From Candidatus Paralachnospira caecorum (GTDB lineage Bacteria; Bacillota; Clostridia; Lachnospirales; Lachnospiraceae): a stretch of DNA of 64,000 nucleotides. Both the position numbers and the translations under genes were made by a program. The notes beneath the pieces are model-generated. The model did not search any database and was not told the origin of the DNA. It was given only the letters and a program-made list of their open reading frames with translations. Positions 44,373-53,039 of the stretch are shown here, one piece after another (position 1 is the stretch's first letter; each line of letters starts with the position of its first letter). The stretch is from the NCBI GenBank assembly GCA_904379015.1, contig CAJFHG010000011.1, positions 1-64,000 on the forward strand. Reading direction: 5' to 3'.

Positions 44373-45074
44373 ATGAATGAACAGATTCTGCTCGTGGACG
44401 ACGAGAGGGAAATTGCGGATCTGATCGAGGTCTATCTGAAAAATGACGGATTCGCGGTCAGAAAATTCTATACAGGGCTGGAGGCTCTGGCCAGCATGGA
44501 GAAAGAGCCGCCGGATCTGGCGGTGCTGGATGTGATGCTTCCGGATCTGGACGGCTTCCGGATCCTTCAGAAGATCCGGGAGCATTATTTCTTCCCGGTG
44601 ATCATGCTGACGGCCCGGGTGGAGGATATGGACAAGATCATGGGACTGACCCTGGGGGCGGACGATTATATCACAAAGCCCTTTAATCCGCTGGAGGTGA
44701 CAGCGCGGGTCAAGACACAGCTGAGACGTTATAAAAACTACAACCGCGCCGGCCGGGAGGAGACGGAAAAAACAGAATATGATATCCGGGGACTGGTCAT
44801 CAACAAGGCGTCCCATAAATGTTTCCTTTATGATGAGCCGGTCAGTCTGACGCCTCTGGAATTTTCCATTCTCTGGTATCTCTGCGAGAGAAAGGGACAG
44901 GTGGTATCCTCGGAGGAGCTCTATGAAGCTGTCTGGGGCGACCGGTATCTGGAAAACAGCAACAATACGGTGATGGCGCATATCGGACGGCTCAGAGAAA
45001 AGCTGAAGGAGCCTCCCAGAAAGCCGAAGTTCATAAAAACAGTATGGGGAGTGGGATATAAACTTGAAGACTGA
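44373..45074 (+). CDS. vanR: VanR-type response regulator
   Basis: A 233-residue OmpR-family regulator with phospho-acceptor Asp53 in LAVLDVMLPDLDGF, KPFN at the Lys switch and a winged helix ending KFIKTVWGVGYKLED. Sequence style and position match VanR of vanG-type clusters. It overlaps vanS by 11 bases and starts the regulatory half of the cluster. It should activate its own promoter and that of vanG. Confidence 0.9.
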   Translation: MNEQILLVDDEREIADLIEVYLKNDGFAVRKFYTGLEALASMEKEPPDLAVLDVMLPDLDGFRILQKIREHYFFPVIMLTARVEDMDKIMGLTLGADDYITKPFNPLEVTARVKTQLRRYKNYNRAGREETEKTEYDIRGLVINKASHKCFLYDEPVSLTPLEFSILWYLCERKGQVVSSEELYEAVWGDRYLENSNNTVMAHIGRLREKLKEPPRKPKFIKTVWGVGYKLED

Positions 45075-46161
45075 AAAGAAATGGAGCAGCCATCTGGCGG
45101 GCCGCCTGTTTTTCAGGATGATCATGGCGGTCATCGCGTATACATTTGCCGGATTCATCCTCTATTTTCTGGCGGTGACGCTGTACAACAGCAGGCTGTG
45201 GACGGGGGATGAGCCGATCTACCAGCTGGTTCACTGGGCTGATATGAGAAGGGATATTCTGGCGCTGCTGTATCTGATGGTGGGGTATATCGCGATTTTT
45301 TCGTATTACTGGAAACGGCCCTTTGTTTATCTTCAGGAGGTGGCGGATGCGGCGGAAACGCTTTACCGCCCTGACGACAGCATGGTACAGCTGTCAGCGC
45401 CGCTCAGCTCGCTGGAAGCCAGGCTGAATCAGCTGAAGGTCCGGATCATTGGAAATGAGCGGGCGGCCAGGGAGGCGGAACAGAGGAAAAATGATCTGGT
45501 CACCTATCTGGCTCACGACCTGAAAACGCCGATCACGTCCGTTATCGGCTATCTGACGCTTCTGGAGGATGAGCCTCAGATTTCGGAGCAGACGCGGATG
45601 CATTATACAGCGATCGCCCGGGAGAAGGCGGAGCGCCTGGATGACCTGATCAATGAATTTTTCGAGATCACCCGGTTCAATCTGTCCCATATTACCCTGG
45701 AAAAAACAAAAGTGCATCTGACCCGGATGCTGGAACAGCTGATTTTTGAGTTCAGGCCCATGTTTCTTGAGAAGAACCTGGACTGCACGCTGGACGCGCC
45801 GGAGGATATTCCCTTTCTCTGCGATCCGGACAAGCTCCAGAGGGTGTTCGACAATCTTCTCAGGAACGCGGTGAGCTATAGTTATGAGAACAGCGTCATA
45901 CGGATCACAGCCCGGGAAACACCCCAGTACGTAAAAGTGATATTTGAAAATGACGGGGATACCATTCCCGAGGAAAAGCTGCAGAGGATATTCGAGCAGT
46001 TTTACCGTCTGGACAGTTCCCGCAGGACGGGAAGCGGCGGCGCGGGGCTGGGGCTGGCCATCGCGAAGGAGATCACCCGGCTGCACGGCGGGACCATCGA
46101 GGCGTTCAGCGCGGACAACCGGATCCGGTTTGAAGTGACCTTTCCCAGATCACCCGCGTAG
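45064..46161 (+). CDS. vanS: VanS-type sensor histidine kinase
   Basis: A 365-residue kinase with two membrane helices (about 18-41 and 64-82) and a short outside loop (RLWTGDEPIYQLVHWADMRR). The phospho-acceptor His151 is in YLAHDLKTPITSVIGYL. N box NLLRNAVSYS, and a GSGGAGLGLAIAKEI G-box. The start is TTG at 45064, inside vanR; the next in-frame ATG (45118) would cut into the first helix. The usual effector is vancomycin or wall damage, not shown here. Confidence 0.9.
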   Translation: MKTEKKWSSHLAGRLFFRMIMAVIAYTFAGFILYFLAVTLYNSRLWTGDEPIYQLVHWADMRRDILALLYLMVGYIAIFSYYWKRPFVYLQEVADAAETLYRPDDSMVQLSAPLSSLEARLNQLKVRIIGNERAAREAEQRKNDLVTYLAHDLKTPITSVIGYLTLLEDEPQISEQTRMHYTAIAREKAERLDDLINEFFEITRFNLSHITLEKTKVHLTRMLEQLIFEFRPMFLEKNLDCTLDAPEDIPFLCDPDKLQRVFDNLLRNAVSYSYENSVIRITARETPQYVKVIFENDGDTIPEEKLQRIFEQFYRLDSSRRTGSGGAGLGLAIAKEITRLHGGTIEAFSADNRIRFEVTFPRSPA

Positions 46162-46328
46162 GATCGCCGCTGTAGGAAAAATGTAAGAAATTTGGCAGAA
46201 AAGCTTCAGAGCTTCATAGGATGGATGATAAGAAGTGCATCTGGCTTCCTGGTATCATGAAAGTGCCGGGAGGACAGATGCTTTTTATTTCCCTTTCTGG
46301 ACGACAGCCCGGCAGAAAGGACGGAAAA

Positions 46329-47420
46329 ATGATGAAAAAAACGATCGCGGTGCTGTTTGGAGGATGCTCTCCGGAATATCCTGTTTCGCTGCAGTCTGCT
46401 TACGCAGTGCTGACCAGCGTGGACGCGGAACGGTATGAGGTGATCCCGGTGGGGATCACCCGGGAGGGAGAGTGGTTCCGGTTTCTGGGGAAACCGGAGG
46501 ATATTCTGACTGATGAGTGGAGCGTCAGGCCGGCGTTCCTGCGGAAGGTGTACTTTGTACCGGACAGGAGTCTCCATGGATTTCTGGAAGAACATGGCGG
46601 ATGGGAAACGAACCGTCATGAGGACAGCAGAAACAGAAACGAGAGAAGGGTAAAGAAGGTTCCAGTGGACGCGGTGTTTCCTGTGCTTCACGGAAAGAAC
46701 GGAGAGGACGGGACCGTACAGGGGCTTTTGGAGCTGGCGGGGATCCCCGTGGTGGGCTGCGGCATGGAGGCGTCCGCGCTCTGCATGGACAAGTACAGGG
46801 CCCATCTTCTGGTGTCCTGCGCGGGAATTCCGGTGCCCAGGTCTGTGCTCCTTTCCGGGCGTCCGCAGGAGGCGGAGCTGATCCGCGCCGCCGAAGGACT
46901 CGGATGGCCGCTGTTCGTCAAGCCTCTCCGGGCGGGCTCCTCTTTCGGGATCACCAGGGCCGGGAAGCAGGAGGAGCTGGCAGACGCGGTCAGAAAGGCG
47001 TTTGAATATGACAGCGAGGTGCTGATCGAAGAATATGTGGACGGCTTTGAGGTCGGCTGCGCGGTGCTTGGAACAGACCGTCTGACTGTGGGGCGGGTGG
47101 ACGAAATTGAACTGTCGGAGGGATTTTTTGATTATACGGAGAAGTATACTCTGAAGACCTCCCGCATTCATATGCCGGCGAGAATTTCTCCGGAAACGGA
47201 AAGCAGGATCCAGGAATGCGCGAAGGCCATTTACCGAATACTGGGATGCTCCGGATTTGCCAGAGTCGATCTGTTTCTCCGGCCGGACGGGACGATCCTG
47301 TTCAATGAGGTCAATACCATTCCCGGATTTACGGCCCACAGCCGTTATCCCGGCATGATGCGCGGAGCGGGCATTTCCTTCGCGGAGCTGGTAGACAGGC
47401 TGATCAGTCAGGAGGTGTGA
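46329..47420 (+). CDS. vanG: D-alanine--D-serine ligase, VanG type
   Basis: A 363-residue ATP-grasp ligase. KKTIAVLFGGCSPEYPVS opens the N-domain, and the ATP-grasp core has FVKPLRAGSSFGI and FNEVNTIPGFTAHSRYP. The omega-loop reads EKYTL (Glu271-Lys-Tyr273), the mark of D-Ala-D-Ser enzymes; D-lactate enzymes carry a different triplet there. AAAGGA lies eight bases before ATG 46329. An insertion of about 20 charged residues (HEDSRNRNERRVKK) separates N and central domains. The product ending in D-Ser lowers vancomycin affinity. Confidence 0.93.
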   Translation: MMKKTIAVLFGGCSPEYPVSLQSAYAVLTSVDAERYEVIPVGITREGEWFRFLGKPEDILTDEWSVRPAFLRKVYFVPDRSLHGFLEEHGGWETNRHEDSRNRNERRVKKVPVDAVFPVLHGKNGEDGTVQGLLELAGIPVVGCGMEASALCMDKYRAHLLVSCAGIPVPRSVLLSGRPQEAELIRAAEGLGWPLFVKPLRAGSSFGITRAGKQEELADAVRKAFEYDSEVLIEEYVDGFEVGCAVLGTDRLTVGRVDEIELSEGFFDYTEKYTLKTSRIHMPARISPETESRIQECAKAIYRILGCSGFARVDLFLRPDGTILFNEVNTIPGFTAHSRYPGMMRGAGISFAELVDRLISQEV

Positions 47421-47425
47421 AGAAA

Positions 47426-48184
47426 ATGGACGGAAAAGAACTGATTCTGACCGGACAGAGCATTCACAGGGGCAATCTGATCCTGGTGAATGGACAGCAT
47501 CCCATTCAGGAGGAGATGCGTTCCGACTGCGTGCCGGTGAATGAACGGGAGACGCAGATCCTGCTTCATATCAGGGCGGCGGCCTGTCTGGCAGGGCTTC
47601 TCGCGGAAATCGGCGGAACCGGAAAAATCGTGTCGGTCAGCGGATACCGCACCAGAGAGGAACAGGAAGAAATTTACAGGGATTCCATGAAAGAGAACGG
47701 CGAGGCCTTTACCAGACAGTATGTGGCTCTTCCGGACCGCAGTGAACATCAGACCGGGCTTGCTATCGATCTGGGACTTAAGAAATCAGTCATTGATTTT
47801 ATCCGTCCCAGTTTTCCCAGGATCGGGATCTGCGGGACATTCAGAAAAAAAGCGGCCCGGTACGGCTTTATAGAACGGTATCCGAAGGGAAAAGAGGCGG
47901 TTACGGGAATCGCGGAGGAACCGTGGCATTTCCGCTATGTGGGCTATCCCCATTCTGTGATCATGGCGGAGCGGGGATTGTGCCTGGAGGAGTATGAGAC
48001 ATTTCTGGAGCGCTATCCCTATGGGGGAGAGCACCTGATCCTGGAAATGCCGGAAGAAGGCTGCGTTGAGATCTTTTACGCGGGGGCGCGCAGATCAGTG
48101 ATCATCCCGAAGGACGCGGTCGCGGAGATTTCCGGCGACAACCGGTCAGGACGGATCGTGACCTTGTGGAGGAAAAATGTATGA
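47426..48184 (+). CDS. vanXY: D,D-dipeptidase/D,D-carboxypeptidase VanXY
   Basis: A 252-residue zinc peptidase of the M15B (VanY-like) family. Zinc ligands and catalytic residues are in SEHQTGLAIDLG (His108, Asp115) and EEPWHFRYVG (Glu165, His168). It hydrolyses D-Ala-D-Ala dipeptide and/or the terminal D-Ala of precursors, leaving only D-Ser ended chains. ATG 47426 has AGGAGG ten bases upstream. It is coupled to vanT (stop and start overlap). The last 60 residues form an extra C-terminal segment. Confidence 0.92.
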   Translation: MDGKELILTGQSIHRGNLILVNGQHPIQEEMRSDCVPVNERETQILLHIRAAACLAGLLAEIGGTGKIVSVSGYRTREEQEEIYRDSMKENGEAFTRQYVALPDRSEHQTGLAIDLGLKKSVIDFIRPSFPRIGICGTFRKKAARYGFIERYPKGKEAVTGIAEEPWHFRYVGYPHSVIMAERGLCLEEYETFLERYPYGGEHLILEMPEEGCVEIFYAGARRSVIIPKDAVAEISGDNRSGRIVTLWRKNV

Positions 48185-50352
48185 TGAGAAGAAACAGGGC
48201 CTATGCGGGGCTTGACCGATTCCGCCTTCTGGCCGCTTTTCTGGTCATCGCGATTCACATTTCGCCGCTTGAGACCATAAACGGGACAGGGGATTTTATC
48301 CTGACCAGGATCATCGGAAGAACCGCGGTGCCGTTTTTCTTCATGACATCCGGATTCTTTCTGGAGAAGGACGTGCTGGATCCGGCCGGGAAGAGAAAGG
48401 AATTCGTAAAGAAACTGCTGATGCTCTATGGAATTTCCATTCTTCTTTATCTTCCGCTGAACGTCTATATGGGATATTTCCGGGAAACGCTGCTCCTTCC
48501 TGTTCTGTTGAAGGATCTGCTGTTCAACGGGACTCTGTACCATTTATGGTATTTCCCGGCGGCCGTGATCGGAGCCATTCTGTCAGGTGTCCTGATCAGG
48601 CGGTTCGGATATCGAAAAGCATTTCTGGCGGCTGCGGGGCTTTACGCGGCCGGGTTTCTGGGAGACAGCTATTTCGGGATCGCGCAGAGGGTGCCGGTGC
48701 TGCGGCTGTTTTATGAAAACCTGTTTGCCGTCAGCGATTACACGAGGAACGGCATTTTTTATGCGCCGGTGTTTTTCGTCATGGGCGGATGGATCGCCGC
48801 TGAAGGGCCGAAAGCGGGACAGAAACAGACGGCCTCCTGTCTGGCGGGATTTCTCGCCGGCATGGCGCTCATGACCGCTGAAGGACTGCTTCTGCGAAAC
48901 AGCGGGATCATGCGTCATGACAGTATGTACCTGTTTCTGCTGCCGGTCATGTATTTCCTCTTCGGGCTGCTTCTGAAGATCAGGGGCCCGAGGCAGAGCT
49001 GGGCCCGAGACGCGTCGATGATCATGTACATCGTGCATCCGGCGCTGATCGTAGCGGTAAGGGCAGCCGTGAAGCTCTTTTCTTTTCCTTCTGCGCTGGT
49101 GACCCAGCCGCTGCTGCTCTATGCCGCGGTGGCCGTTTTGTCTCTGGGAACCGGACTGTTCTGTCATGTCCTGAAAACCAGGATCCGGAGACGGCAGAGG
49201 GGCCGAAACCGGAAGCAGTGTCTGCGGCGCCGGGCACAGACCGGTCTGAGAGCATGGAAGGAGCTTGACAGAGAAAACCTCCGGCATAATGTCAGAGTGC
49301 TGGAACGCGCCATGCCGCCGGGCTGCTCGCTGATGGCGGTCGTGAAGGCAGAGGCCTACGGGTGCGGAGGGGCACAGGCGGCCCGCTGCATGATGCAGGC
49401 AGGAGTCCGGACCTTTGCCGTGGCGGCGCTGGATGAGGGAATCCAGCTCAGAAAGCAGGAAGTGCGGGGCGAGATCCTGGTGCTCGGCTATACCCACCCG
49501 GACCGGGCAGGGGAGCTGCGCAGATATGACCTGACGCAGACCGTATGCGATTATGAACATGCCAGAGCGCTGAACGCAGGCGGCAGAACACTGAAGGTGC
49601 ATCTGGCGGTGGATACGGGAATGCACCGTCTGGGGATCGGTCTTCAGGAAGCAGACCGCGCGGAAGAAATACTCGGAATGAAGCATCTGAGGGTGACAGG
49701 TATTTTTACCCATCTGTCTGCGGCAGATAGTGAAGTGCCGGAGGACAGGGCGTTCACAGAAGAACAGATCAGACGGTTTTCCCTGTTTCTGGATGAGCTG
49801 TTCCGCAGGGGCATTTCTCTTCCGGCGGTTCATATTCAGAGCAGCTACGGCTTCCTCAATTATCCGGCGGAGGGATGCAGCTATGTCCGGGCCGGGATCC
49901 TTCTGTGCGGGGCAGACAGCAGCGACCGGATTTACAAGGCGAGAAAGCTGGATCTGCGTCCGGTGCTGTCGCTGAGGGCGAAGGTGGCGTCGGTGAGGAC
50001 CATCGGGCCGGGGGAGAGTGTCGGTTATAACCGGACTTACCAGGCAGAAAGCAGACGGAGGATCGCAGTGGTGACCATCGGATACGGAGACGGCTACCCC
50101 AGGAGCCTGTCCGGCGCGGGAACCGTGCTGATCCGCGGCAGACGGGTCCCGGTGATCGGAAGGATCTGCATGGATCAGCTCATGGTCGATGTGAGCGCGG
50201 TTCCGGAGACAGAGCCCGGCGATACGGCAACGCTGATCGGCCGAGACGGCAGAGAGGAGATCCGGGCGGAGGAGGTGGCAGGGGAAGCGGAGACCATCGT
50301 CAATGAACTGTTCAGCCGTCTCGGGAGACGCCTGAGGCAGGTATGGGTCTGA
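48181..50352 (+). CDS. vanT: Membrane-bound serine racemase VanT
   Basis: A 723-residue two-domain protein. Residues 1-340 form an acyltransferase-3-like membrane domain with about ten helices (RFRLLAAFLVIAIHIS start), thought to bring L-Ser in or anchor the enzyme. Residues 360-723 are an alanine-racemase-like domain with the PLP Lys389 in VVKAEAYGCG, a GMHRLGIG segment and a VTIGYGDGYPRSLSG Tyr. It supplies D-Ser to VanG. GGAGG lies eight bases before ATG 48181. It is the last gene of the resistance operon; vanU, vanW and vanY are absent, as in the C. difficile vanG-like operon. Confidence 0.93.
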   Translation: MMRRNRAYAGLDRFRLLAAFLVIAIHISPLETINGTGDFILTRIIGRTAVPFFFMTSGFFLEKDVLDPAGKRKEFVKKLLMLYGISILLYLPLNVYMGYFRETLLLPVLLKDLLFNGTLYHLWYFPAAVIGAILSGVLIRRFGYRKAFLAAAGLYAAGFLGDSYFGIAQRVPVLRLFYENLFAVSDYTRNGIFYAPVFFVMGGWIAAEGPKAGQKQTASCLAGFLAGMALMTAEGLLLRNSGIMRHDSMYLFLLPVMYFLFGLLLKIRGPRQSWARDASMIMYIVHPALIVAVRAAVKLFSFPSALVTQPLLLYAAVAVLSLGTGLFCHVLKTRIRRRQRGRNRKQCLRRRAQTGLRAWKELDRENLRHNVRVLERAMPPGCSLMAVVKAEAYGCGGAQAARCMMQAGVRTFAVAALDEGIQLRKQEVRGEILVLGYTHPDRAGELRRYDLTQTVCDYEHARALNAGGRTLKVHLAVDTGMHRLGIGLQEADRAEEILGMKHLRVTGIFTHLSAADSEVPEDRAFTEEQIRRFSLFLDELFRRGISLPAVHIQSSYGFLNYPAEGCSYVRAGILLCGADSSDRIYKARKLDLRPVLSLRAKVASVRTIGPGESVGYNRTYQAESRRRIAVVTIGYGDGYPRSLSGAGTVLIRGRRVPVIGRICMDQLMVDVSAVPETEPGDTATLIGRDGREEIRAEEVAGEAETIVNELFSRLGRRLRQVWV

Positions 50353-50423
50353 CATGGCCGAACCGCTGCCCATGGGGTCTGCGGAAATCTGCGAAAAAGT
50401 TGTGAAAAAAGAAAAAGAACCGG

Positions 50424-50453
50424 TTGACAAAGGAGGAGTTCCTATAGTATAGT
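50424..50453 (+). promoter_or_regulatory. Promoter of tRNA-Thr
   Basis: TTGACA (50424-50429) and TATAGT (50448-50453) with an 18-base spacer, about 40 bases upstream of the mature tRNA. Confidence 0.75.
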
Positions 50454-50499
50454 AGTAACGTTGACAAGCCCGGTTGCATTGTGCCAGGTTTGAAGACGT

Positions 50500-50572
50500 G
50501 CTTCCGTGGCTCAGTTGGTAGAGCAATTGATTCGTAATCAATAGGTCGCCGGTTCAAGTCCGGCCGGGAGCT
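50500..50572 (+). tRNA. tRNA-Thr (anticodon CGT)
   Basis: A full cloverleaf: acceptor GCTTCCG/CGGGAGC (with one G-U pair), D-stem GCTC/GAGC, anticodon stem ATTGA/TCAAT around the loop TTCGTAA, T-stem GCCGG/CCGGC around TTCAAGT, and discriminator T. The anticodon is CGT, reading ACG. CCA is not encoded. Confidence 0.96.
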
Positions 50573-50582
50573 GCGAATAGAA

Positions 50583-50637
50583 AGCTACATTTTGACCTCG
50601 GAAGAAATATTAGGAAGGCTAAAATGTGGCTTTTTTG
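50583..50637 (+). terminator. Terminator after tRNA-Thr
   Basis: AGCTACATTTT (50583-50593) pairs with AAAATGTGGCT (50621-50631), one G-U pair, followed by TTTTTTG. Confidence 0.8.
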
Positions 50638-50668
50638 TTATTTGTAAAAATAGTGATGTATCTTCTGA

Positions 50669-50878
50669 TATGGAGGAAATCAAAATAATTGCCAGGTCAT
50701 TGCCACTACACACAGTTATGAATGTATAAGAGCTGCTGTCGAAAGTATAGAAGAAAGTGGAAGAATGGAAAACTTCTGCTATTTTCGTATTGACAGGGAG
50801 AGAGAAGGGCATGTTGCATATCGGTATTCGGATGATTTACTTAAGGCGGCTATTAATACAAATTTGGAGGTGCGCTGA
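50669..50878 (+). pseudogene. C-terminal remnant of an OLD-like AAA ATPase gene
   Basis: A 69-codon frame begins right after a TGA with no start codon. It reads as the end of an OLD/AbiL-type ATPase: QVIATTHSYECIRAAVESI (the switch motif TTHS after Walker B), then FCYFRIDREREGHV, RYSDDLLKAAI and a stop. Walker A, the coiled-coil part and Walker B are gone. The stop overlaps the next start (TGATG), showing the original two-gene coupling. The deletion junction lies just behind the tRNA-Thr terminator. Confidence 0.7.
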
Positions 50879-51595
50879 TGTCTTCCAGAAATGAAACTTT
50901 AAAAATTCACAAGCTACATATAATTTTATGTGAAGGCGCAGATGAATACTGGTTTTTAATTCGTTTATTGAACAGTAACGAATTAGCTGATACCCCCTTT
51001 TTTTTCGGAGAGTATTCAGGTGATTGATTTCGGAGGGAATGAGGAGCTGCATAATCAGTTGAGTGTTTTAAAGTTAACGCCGGGTTTTGCTAATGTAGAG
51101 TCTTTATTAATTATGCGTGATGCAGAACGGAATGCCGAAGGAGCTATAAAACAGATTAGTGCCAGTTTGGGGAAAGTAAATTTGCCTGTTCCGGAGGGTC
51201 CTGGAGTATGGGTTTCACAAGGCGGAAAATTGAAAGTTGGTTATTTGCTGTTTCCGGATTGCAATAATATTGCTAAAGAGGGAACCCTGGAAGATTTATG
51301 CCTTTCTATTTTAAAACAGTCGGATTATATAAAAGTATTAGAAGAAATCAGGAGATTTCTTGTATTATTGAAACAAAATTGTCAGAGGGAATTTTCACAT
51401 GAATTTAAAACTCGATTACATACTTATTTTTCTGTTACTGATAAATTTGTTGGTATGAAGATTGGAGAAGCCGCAGAAGCACAGGCCTTTGATTGGAATC
51501 ATGATAAATTGAGTTTTTTTAAGTCTTTTCTTTTAGCAGCACAATGTGTTAATCAAAAAAATAATGTTATGATAGCAAGACCAGTCGGAGATTAG
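50878..51595 (+). pseudogene. DUF3226/TOPRIM-like protein gene with a T8 frameshift
   Basis: ATG 50878 (TTTGGAGG upstream) opens MSSRNETLKIHKLHIILCEG and ADEYWFLIRLLN, the ILCEGADE start of a TOPRIM-like fold. After a C5T8 tract (50993-51005) this frame soon stops at 51024-51026. The +1 frame continues with IQVIDFGGNEELHNQLSVLK, LIMRDAERNAEGAI and FPDCNNIAKEGTLEDL (TOPRIM acids) to 51595. Removing one T would restore about 238 residues. It pairs with the ATPase remnant; I infer a decayed OLD-like two-gene defence module. The tract could be a phase-variable switch, a dead gene or a sequencing error. Confidence 0.7.
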
Positions 51596-51623
51596 ATACG
51601 GCAAAGCTCCGGCCGGTCTTTTT
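51579..51623 (+). terminator. Terminator at the end of the DUF3226-like gene
   Basis: GACCAGTCGGAG (51579-51590) pairs imperfectly with CTCCGGCCGGTC (51607-51618), followed by TTTTT. It covers the stop codon. Confidence 0.75.
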
Positions 51624-51665
51624 AAATGATGAAACGAAAAGCGGACTGTGGTTTGAAAAAAGTGC

Positions 51666-51694
51666 TTGCAATTTCTTTTTATATGGTGTAGAAT
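51666..51694 (+). promoter_or_regulatory. Promoter of asd
   Basis: TTGCAA (51666-51671) and TAGAAT (51689-51694) with a 17-base spacer. The leader to the gene is about 150 bases, with a GTCCG/CGGAC hairpin but no recognisable lysine riboswitch. Confidence 0.65.
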
Positions 51695-51847
51695 ACTGCA
51701 ATGGAAAGACAAATGTACGCGAAGAAAAGACAGTCCGGAAGAACGGACAGGGAGAACGTGTGCGCAGAAGTTTGTCATAAGGCAGCGGCGCGGGAAACAG
51801 CCCCGTGCATGGTCCGCTGCCTGAATATAAAGGATTACGAGGAGAAT

Positions 51848-52945
51848 ATGAAAATGGAAATGAAAGAAAAACTGAGAGTCGGCGTTTTGGGCGCGACAGG
51901 CATGGTTGGACAGCGTTTTGTTTCTCTGCTGGCAGATCACCCCTGGTATGATGTGGTGACTGTGGCGGCGAGCCCCAGAAGCGCAGGCAAAACATATGAG
52001 GAGGCAGTAGGCGGCCGCTGGAAGCTGGATACGCCCATGCCGGAACATGTGAAGAACCTGGTTGTGAAGGATCTTCACAATATTGAAGAGGTTGTTGCGG
52101 ATGTGGATTTTGTATTCAGCGCCGTTGATATGACAAAGGATGAGATCCGCGCCATCGAGGAAGCTTACGCGAAGGCAGAGGTTCCTGTAGTATCCAACAA
52201 CAGCGCGCACCGCTGGACGCCGGATGTTCCCATGATGATTCCCGAGCTCAATCCGGAGCATGCGGAAGTGATCGAGTTCCAGAAAAAGCGTCTGGGCACC
52301 AAGAGAGGGTTCATCGCGGTGAAGCCCAACTGCTCCATCCAGAGCTACACGCCCGCGTTCCACGCGCTTCGTGAGTTCGGAATCAAAACCGCGATGGTTA
52401 CGACATACCAGGCTATTTCCGGCGCGGGCAAAACCTTTAAGGACTGGCCGGAAATGGTAGACAACGTGATCCCCTACATCGGAGGCGAGGAAGAAAAATC
52501 CGAGCAGGAGCCTCTGAAAATCTGGGGCAAGATCGAAGACGGCGTGATCAAAAAGGCAGAGGGCCCGGTGATCACTTCCCAGTGCATCCGTGTTCCCGTG
52601 ACCAACGGACATACGGCGGCGGTGTTTGTAAGCTTTGAGAAGAAGCCCACCAAGGAGGAAATCCTGGAGCGCTGGGCAAACTTCGAGGGCGAGCCTCAGA
52701 GACTGGGACTTCCCAGCGCGCCGAAGCCGTTCCTGAAGTATTTCGAGGAAAACGACCGTCCCCAGGCAAAGCTGGACAGAGATTATGAAAACGGTATGGG
52801 AGTCACCCTCGGACGCCTGAGAGAGGACACTGTGTTTGATTATAAGTTTGTCGGCCTGTCCCATAATACGGTCAGAGGCGCGGCAGGCGGCGCGATCCTC
52901 TGCGCGGAGCTTCTTACCGCGAAGGGATACATCACCAAAAAGTAA
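51848..52945 (+). CDS. asd: Aspartate-semialdehyde dehydrogenase
   Basis: A 365-residue enzyme making aspartate semialdehyde from aspartyl phosphate with NADPH, for Thr, Met, Lys and diaminopimelate. GVLGATGMVGQRF is the Rossmann motif, the nucleophile Cys162 is in KPNCSIQSY, and the NTVRGAAGGAILCAELL end is typical. It is of the archaeal/fungal-like subtype by the NNSAHRW and IPELNPEH segments. ATG 51848 has GAGGAG upstream. A strong terminator follows at 52972. It feeds thrC at 26078. Confidence 0.95.
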   Translation: MKMEMKEKLRVGVLGATGMVGQRFVSLLADHPWYDVVTVAASPRSAGKTYEEAVGGRWKLDTPMPEHVKNLVVKDLHNIEEVVADVDFVFSAVDMTKDEIRAIEEAYAKAEVPVVSNNSAHRWTPDVPMMIPELNPEHAEVIEFQKKRLGTKRGFIAVKPNCSIQSYTPAFHALREFGIKTAMVTTYQAISGAGKTFKDWPEMVDNVIPYIGGEEEKSEQEPLKIWGKIEDGVIKKAEGPVITSQCIRVPVTNGHTAAVFVSFEKKPTKEEILERWANFEGEPQRLGLPSAPKPFLKYFEENDRPQAKLDRDYENGMGVTLGRLREDTVFDYKFVGLSHNTVRGAAGGAILCAELLTAKGYITKK

Positions 52946-52971
52946 ATCAGCTTATACCAGATATACCCATA

Positions 52972-53013
52972 AAAAGCGGCTGCCCCGGTTCTGTACCGGC
53001 GGCAGCCGCTTTT
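52972..53013 (+). terminator. Strong terminator after asd
   Basis: AAAAGCGGCTGCC pairs with GGCAGCCGCTTTT around a CCGG/CCGG-closed loop. It can act on both strands, between convergent asd and arsR-type genes. Confidence 0.92.
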
Positions 53014-53039
53014 GCGGAAATCTCTGAGCTCCGCAGCTT

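Noticed and set aside
48583..50541. 652-codon minus-strand frame opposite vanT
   Set aside because: Shadow of the high third-position G+C of vanT; His/Arg/Pro-rich product and no start signal. The plus-strand product is clearly VanT.
50500..51623. Integrated element with attachment sites at tRNA-Thr
   Set aside because: I looked for a second copy of the tRNA 3' end downstream and saw none. GCTCCGGCCGG near 51606 only partly resembles its reverse complement and belongs to a terminator. No integrase gene is present.
51700..51847. Lysine riboswitch upstream of asd
   Set aside because: The leader is only about 150 bases and shows none of the five-helix core elements.
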